A stretch of 34,992 nucleotides of DNA from an uncultured Tessaracoccus sp. (GTDB lineage: Bacteria; Actinomycetota; Actinomycetes; Propionibacteriales; Propionibacteriaceae). The notes beneath the pieces are model-generated. The model worked only from the letters and a program-made list of their open reading frames with translations, was not told the DNA's origin and did not search any database. This document shows, piece after piece, positions 31,424 through 34,992 of this stretch (positions within the stretch are counted from its first letter, which is position 1; every line of letters starts with the position of its first letter). A program made the translations under genes and the position numbers. Location: NCBI RefSeq assembly GCF_947286155.1, contig NZ_CAMYPD010000028.1, positions 1 to 34,992 of the forward strand, given 5' to 3'.

Positions 31424-32860
31424 ATGGACGAGTTTCTCGAGAAGCTTCCCAAGCAGCACTACATCGGCGGCCAGTGGGTGGGTGAGCCCACCATGGACGT
31501 CACCAACCCCGCCACCGGGGAGGTGATCGCGAAAGTTGCCGACGGTGACGTCGCCGTCGCGGTGTCGGCACTCGATGCGGCGTGCGACGCGGCGGAGTCG
31601 TGGGCGGCCACGTCGCCCCGCGACCGCGGCGAGGTGCTCCGTCGGGCGTTTGAGCTCATCCACGAACGCAAGGATGACTTCGCGCAGCTGATGACCCTCG
31701 AGATGGGCAAGCCGCTCGCGGAGGCCTACGGCGAGGTCACGTACGGCGCGGAGTTCTTCCGCTGGTTCTCCGAGGAGGCTGTGCGTATCCACGGGCGGTT
31801 CGGCATGGCCCCGGCGAGTGGGCAGCGCATCATGACTGCGCGCAAACCCGTCGGTCCGGTGTTCGCGATCACGCCGTGGAACTTCCCGCTCGCGATGGGC
31901 ACGCGCAAGATCGGCCCAGCGCTCGCTGCGGGCTGCACCGTCGTCGTGAAGCCCGCGTCGGCGACGCCGCTCACGACGCTGCTGCTCATGGAGGTGCTGA
32001 AGGAGGCCGGGCTGCCCGACGGTGTGGTCAACGTGTTCGTCTCGTCCAACTCGAAGGACACCTCGAACGCGATCATCCATGACCGCCGCCTGCGCAAGCT
32101 CACGTTCACCGGCTCGACCGCCGTCGGGCAAACCCTGCTCAAGGAGGCCGCCGACGGCGTGCTGAAGTGCTCGATGGAGCTGGGCGGCAACGCACCGTTC
32201 ATCGTGCTGGAAGGCGCGGACGTCGACAAGGCAGTGCAGGGCTCGCTGGTGGCGAAGATGCGCAACAACGGCGAGGCGTGCACGGCGGCGAACCGCTTCT
32301 ACCTGCATGAGTCGGTGGCCGACGAGTTCCTCGCCAAGCTGGGTTCGGAGTTCGACAACTGGCCCGTCGGGCCGGGGCTCGACGAGGGCACCAAGCTCGG
32401 CCCGCTGATCCACCAGCAGGCGGTGGACGACATCGTCGCGCTCATCGAGGACGCCGTCGCCAAGGGCGCCACCGTGGTGCGCGGCGGCCACGCGGTCGAC
32501 CGGCCCGGCAGCTTCCTCGAGCCCACCATCCTCACCGGCATCACGAGCGACATGCGAATCGCGCACGAGGAGATCTTCGGGCCCGTCGTGGCCGTGCAGA
32601 CCTTCACCGACGTCGACGACGTCGTCGCCCGCGCGAACGACACCGACTTCGGCCTGATGTCGTACGTGTTCGGCGACGAAGGCGACGTGCTGCGCGTCGG
32701 GGAGCGCCTAGAGTACGGCATCGTCGGGTTGAACACCGGCCTCGGCTCCGACGCGGCGGCGCCATTCGGCGGCGTGAAGCAGTCGGGGCTTGGGCGCGAG
32801 GGCTCGTTCGAGGGCATCGACGAGTACCTCGAAACCCAGTACTACGCGATGCCGCGGTAA
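31424..32860 (+). CDS. NAD(P)-dependent aldehyde dehydrogenase, succinate-semialdehyde type
   Basis: The 478-residue enzyme has the ALDH catalytic cysteine C286 in NNGEACTAANRFY, the general base E252 in MELGGNAP, and the substrate-channel segment ITPWNFPLAMGTRKIGPALAAG. All are characteristic of succinate-semialdehyde dehydrogenases (GabD/BlcA-like). It would convert the semialdehyde formed by the preceding alcohol dehydrogenase to a dicarboxylate such as succinate. The start follows the previous stop by 1 nt (TGACATG). The specificity is inferred from motif and operon, since related ALDHs with other substrates share these residues. Confidence 0.88.
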   Translation: MDEFLEKLPKQHYIGGQWVGEPTMDVTNPATGEVIAKVADGDVAVAVSALDAACDAAESWAATSPRDRGEVLRRAFELIHERKDDFAQLMTLEMGKPLAEAYGEVTYGAEFFRWFSEEAVRIHGRFGMAPASGQRIMTARKPVGPVFAITPWNFPLAMGTRKIGPALAAGCTVVVKPASATPLTTLLLMEVLKEAGLPDGVVNVFVSSNSKDTSNAIIHDRRLRKLTFTGSTAVGQTLLKEAADGVLKCSMELGGNAPFIVLEGADVDKAVQGSLVAKMRNNGEACTAANRFYLHESVADEFLAKLGSEFDNWPVGPGLDEGTKLGPLIHQQAVDDIVALIEDAVAKGATVVRGGHAVDRPGSFLEPTILTGITSDMRIAHEEIFGPVVAVQTFTDVDDVVARANDTDFGLMSYVFGDEGDVLRVGERLEYGIVGLNTGLGSDAAAPFGGVKQSGLGREGSFEGIDEYLETQYYAMPR

Positions 32861-32870
32861 CTATCCTCTA

Positions 32871-32942
32871 CGAGGGCGCGTCCCCGGTTCGGGGCCTGGA
32901 CACCGCTTCGGCGTTCGGGCTCACGGCCGGGGCGCGCCCTCG
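32871..32942. terminator. Long GC-rich hairpin between dehydrogenase and tadA ends
   Basis: The left arm 32871-32887 (CGAGGGCGCGTCCCCGG) and right arm 32927-32942 (CCGGGGCGCGCCCTCG) pair over 16 bp with one bulged T. The right arm lies inside the 3' end of the convergent tadA gene, so it is partly coding. It probably ends the dehydrogenase operon. Confidence 0.6.
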
Positions 32943-33394
32943 CGGCGTTCTCCGAAGAAGGCGAGCAGCTCGGCCGCGCACTCGTCGCGCATCACACCGC
33001 TCGTGACTTCAACGGCGTGGTTCAGGCGGGGGTCGCGCACGACGTCGAAGAGGCTCGCGACGGCGCCGGCCTTCTCGTCGAATGCCCCGAACACGAGCCT
33101 GGCAAGGCGTGATCCGACGATCGCGCCCGCGCACATCGTGCAGGGCTCCAAGGTCACGACGATGGTGCAGCCCTCGAGCCGCCACTCGCCCAGTGCTTCC
33201 GAGGCTCGGCGCAGCGCGACCATTTCGGCGTGCGCGGTTGGGTCCTGATGCAGCTCGCGTTCGTTGCCTGCGCTCGCGACGACGACGCCTTCGGGATCGA
33301 GCACAACGGCCCCCACCGGCACATCCCCGTGAGCGGCGGCCGAGCGGGCCTCGTCGAGGGCCAGCCGCATGGCGTCATGCCAGCGGGAACCCAC
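32921..33394 (-). CDS. tadA: tRNA-specific adenosine deaminase
   Basis: The 157-residue zinc deaminase has HAE at 55-57 (proton shuttle E57) and PCTMC with zinc cysteines C85 and C88. These, with the NERELHQDPTAHAE context, identify TadA, which converts A34 to inosine in tRNA-Arg(ACG). The GTG at 33394 lies 1 nt after the stop of the upstream gene; a later ATG at 33370 is a possible alternative. The pairing with the upstream gene is typical of actinobacteria. Confidence 0.92.
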   Translation of the reverse strand: MGSRWHDAMRLALDEARSAAAHGDVPVGAVVLDPEGVVVASAGNERELHQDPTAHAEMVALRRASEALGEWRLEGCTIVVTLEPCTMCAGAIVGSRLARLVFGAFDEKAGAVASLFDVVRDPRLNHAVEVTSGVMRDECAAELLAFFGERREGAPRP

Positions 33395-33395
33395 G

Positions 33396-33986
33396 TCAGT
33401 CGTCGAACTCGGCCGCGGCGGCGTGGAACTCGTCGGCGATCTTCAACTTCTCAGCGATGCGTTCGAGGCACTCGTAGGAGTCCGCGTCGTAGTCGGTGGC
33501 GAGGGCTTCGAGCTCGAAGCTGCGCAGACCGCTCGCCGCGAACATCCCCAAGTCACCGACCGGGTAAGAGTCGTCGTCCTCGTCCGGGATGTCTTCGCCG
33601 AGGTAATCCAGCACGTCGCGCGCGAGCGGCCACTCGTTGGCGGCCGTGGCGTCGGAAAGCAGCACCTCCACCATGCGTCCGCGCGCGCGGACGATGACGA
33701 AGAAGTCGCCGCCCACCGAGACGAATCCGTCGGCGCCCGAGTCGCCCGGCAGGCGGGTGAGCTGGCGGATCAGTTCGTCGAGGTCGTTGGCGAGGTCGTA
33801 GTCGAGGGGCACGGCGATGGGCTCGCCGTCTTCACGGTACGCGGCAACCACCAAGTCGACGTCGTCTTCCGACGCGTCTTCGAGGTCGTCATCGTCGAAG
33901 TCGTCATCATCTTCGTCGAGGTCTACGTCGTCGTCGAGATCGAACGGCTCAGCATCCTCGGCATCGAACACGCCCACGGCACGCAC
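33396..33986 (-). CDS. tRNA adenosine deaminase-associated protein
   Basis: The 196-residue protein has a very acidic N terminus (about residues 9-45, mostly Asp and Glu) and a conserved core (YPVGDLGMFAASGLRSFELEAL, ADSYECLERIAEKL) of the actinobacterial family found directly upstream of tadA. Its role is not known. GTG at 33986 has GGGAAGG about 5 nt upstream. It is divergent from upp. Confidence 0.85.
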   Translation of the reverse strand: MRAVGVFDAEDAEPFDLDDDVDLDEDDDDFDDDDLEDASEDDVDLVVAAYREDGEPIAVPLDYDLANDLDELIRQLTRLPGDSGADGFVSVGGDFFVIVRARGRMVEVLLSDATAANEWPLARDVLDYLGEDIPDEDDDSYPVGDLGMFAASGLRSFELEALATDYDADSYECLERIAEKLKIADEFHAAAAEFDD

Positions 33987-34075
33987 CTTCCCTAGCAGTG
34001 ACGGAAGCGGTTCGGCCGCATCCGCAATCGACAGACTACCGGCTGGGCAAGCGCGCGGCCAGAGCGGGGATGTGG

Positions 34076-34081
34076 GAAACT
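34076..34081 (+). promoter_or_regulatory. Weak putative -10 element for a leaderless upp transcript
   Basis: GAAACT is followed by GGCCTT and the GTG at 34088. It matches TANNNT at positions 2 and 6 only. Confidence 0.28.
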
Positions 34082-34087
34082 GGCCTT

Positions 34088-34729
34088 GTGGAAGTACGTG
34101 TTGTCTCGCACCCCCTGATCGATCACAAACTCACGCTCCTGCGTGACCGAAACACACCCCAGCCGGTGTTCCGTCGGCTCGTCGACGAACTCGTCACGCT
34201 GCTGGCTTACGAAGGCACGCGCGGTGTGCGTGTCCATGACCATGAAATCCAGACCCCCGTGTCGCCCACGATCGGCAAGAAGCTCGACGATCCGGCGCCG
34301 CTCGTCGTGCCGATTCTTCGCGCTGGCTTGGGGATGCTCGACGGCATGCTCCGCCTGGTGCCCTCCGCTGAGGTGGGCTTCCTGGGAATGAGCCGCGACG
34401 AGGAGACCCTCGAGCCGACGACGTACGCCGAGCGCCTGCCCGAGGACTTGTCCGGCAGGCAGTGCTACGTGCTCGACCCGATGCTCGCCACCGGCGGCTC
34501 GCTCGGCGGGGCGGTGCAGTTCCTCGTCGACCGTGGCGCCGACGACATCACCGCCATCTGCCTGCTTGCCGCGCCGGAAGGTATCGAGAAGCTCACCACG
34601 CTGCTGGAGGACCTCGCCGTGCCGTGCACGCTGGTGGTCTCGGCGGTGGATGAGAAACTCAACGAGCACGGCTTCATCGTCCCCGGCCTCGGCGACGCCG
34701 GCGACCGCCTGTACGGCCTGGCTGAGTAA
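34088..34729 (+). CDS. upp: Uracil phosphoribosyltransferase
   Basis: The 213-residue salvage enzyme makes UMP from uracil and PRPP. Seen in sequence: the N-terminal HPLIDHKLTLLRD, the PRTase segment PILRAGLGMLDGM, and the PRPP-binding loop VLDPMLATGGSLGGAV. The C-terminal GFIVPGLGDAGDRLYG binds uracil. Length fits the family. GTG at 34088 was chosen because the family N terminus (VEVRVVSHPL) starts there; the longer frame enters the divergent promoter region. No ribosome site is visible. Confidence 0.94.
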   Translation: MEVRVVSHPLIDHKLTLLRDRNTPQPVFRRLVDELVTLLAYEGTRGVRVHDHEIQTPVSPTIGKKLDDPAPLVVPILRAGLGMLDGMLRLVPSAEVGFLGMSRDEETLEPTTYAERLPEDLSGRQCYVLDPMLATGGSLGGAVQFLVDRGADDITAICLLAAPEGIEKLTTLLEDLAVPCTLVVSAVDEKLNEHGFIVPGLGDAGDRLYGLAE

Positions 34730-34736
34730 TTCTGAC

Positions 34737-34770
34737 CGTCGAGTAGGTGACGTAGCCGCGTATCGAGACG
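34737..34770. repeat. REP-like hairpin, CGTC/GACG-tip type
   Basis: CGTCGAGTAG and GTATCGAGACG flank GTGACGTAGCC. It begins 7 nt after the upp stop. Confidence 0.7.
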
Positions 34771-34778
34771 CGCCGACA

Positions 34779-34814
34779 GGGTTTCGATACGCCGCCTCCG
34801 GCGGCTACTCAACC
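34779..34814. repeat. REP-like hairpin, AACC-tip type
   Basis: GGTTTCGATACG and CTACTCAACC flank CCGCC-TCC-GGCGG. Confidence 0.78.
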
Positions 34815-34830
34815 ACCGGGCCCCACAGAC

Positions 34831-34863
34831 CGTCGAGTAGCGGCGAAGCCGCGTACCAAGACG
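34831..34863. repeat. REP-like hairpin, CGTC-tip type
   Basis: CGTCGAGTAG and GTACCAAGACG flank CGGC-GAA-GCCG. The right end has diverged. Confidence 0.68.
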
Positions 34864-34992
34864 CAGCGTCGACTAGTTGTAGTTGGTGGTCTATTAAGAA
34901 AAGTCCTCGCCGGAGACGCGGAACGGGTCTGTGCTCGGGGGGGGGCGCCGGCTGGGGCGCTCGTCGGGCCCTGCACTTTAGCGCTCATTCGT
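34864..34992. other. Distal intergenic end of the window
   Basis: No gene or paired repeat is recognised. It contains an AT-rich patch (about 34874-34906) and a run of nine G at 34937-34945, which could be a sequencing-sensitive homopolymer. Confidence 0.4.

Noticed and set aside
20026..34863. CRISPR array
   Set aside because: The repeats are palindromic, differ at the tips and lack regular spacers; no cas gene is present.
34937..34945. Run of nine G as a phase-variation tract
   Set aside because: It is not inside a recognised gene or promoter and may be a sequencing artefact near the end of the window.

Overview
The window is high-GC actinobacterial DNA, most likely from the Propionibacteriales/Propionibacteriaceae, although no gene here fixes the genus. 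The reasons are: a DUF6049-murJ pair in which MurJ carries a cytoplasmic pseudokinase; a DLW-39 micro-protein; tadA next to its actinobacterial associated gene; a Cei/LytR_C gene; many GTG starts; and many genes whose -10 hexamer lies only 6-8 nt before the start codon (leaderless mRNA). No insertion sequence, phage, CRISPR array or rRNA was seen.

Layout. 1-7126: the end of an unidentified gene, a membrane Ser/Thr kinase, a DUF6049 exported protein and a 1189-residue MurJ-pseudokinase-galactose-binding-like fusion. This envelope block is bounded on both sides by copies of one 81-nt hairpin element. 7155-13134: six minus-strand genes forming two tandem paralogous triads. Each triad is a double YbaB-like-domain protein, a Gly/Met-rich protein ending in a YxxxE helix, and a long helical protein with a WxG turn. 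They look like type VII (ESX) secretion substrates with an adaptor, but no ESX machinery gene is present. This is the best candidate for an undescribed system. 13240-15410: an MBL-fold hydrolase, an orphan Phd-type antitoxin, galE and DLW-39. 15431-19984: terC and an MFS gene, divergent from a lipoprotein class B penicillin-binding protein.

20185-24022: a YghZ-type aldo-keto reductase, about 600 bp of palindromic repeats, a flavodoxin/LMW tyrosine phosphatase pair, and a 6-phosphofructokinase with an unusual nucleotide-site sequence. 24091-26706: a HerA-like DUF853 ATPase divergent from a conserved ParB/VapB-like small protein, followed by a one-TM LytR_C protein. 26960-27081: tRNA-Ser(CGA) with a clear terminator. 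27099-32860: a GAF/PucR regulator divergent from a tightly coupled operon (lactonase, zinc ribbon, Zn-alcohol dehydrogenase, succinate-semialdehyde-type dehydrogenase). The operon resembles the Agrobacterium blc/att gamma-butyrolactone pathway (lactone to hydroxy acid to semialdehyde to succinate). 32921-34729: tadA and its partner gene, divergent from upp.

The intergenic DNA is unusually rich in hairpins. There are twelve REP-like elements whose tips differ but still pair, and four unrelated families of long palindromes, often at convergent gene ends.
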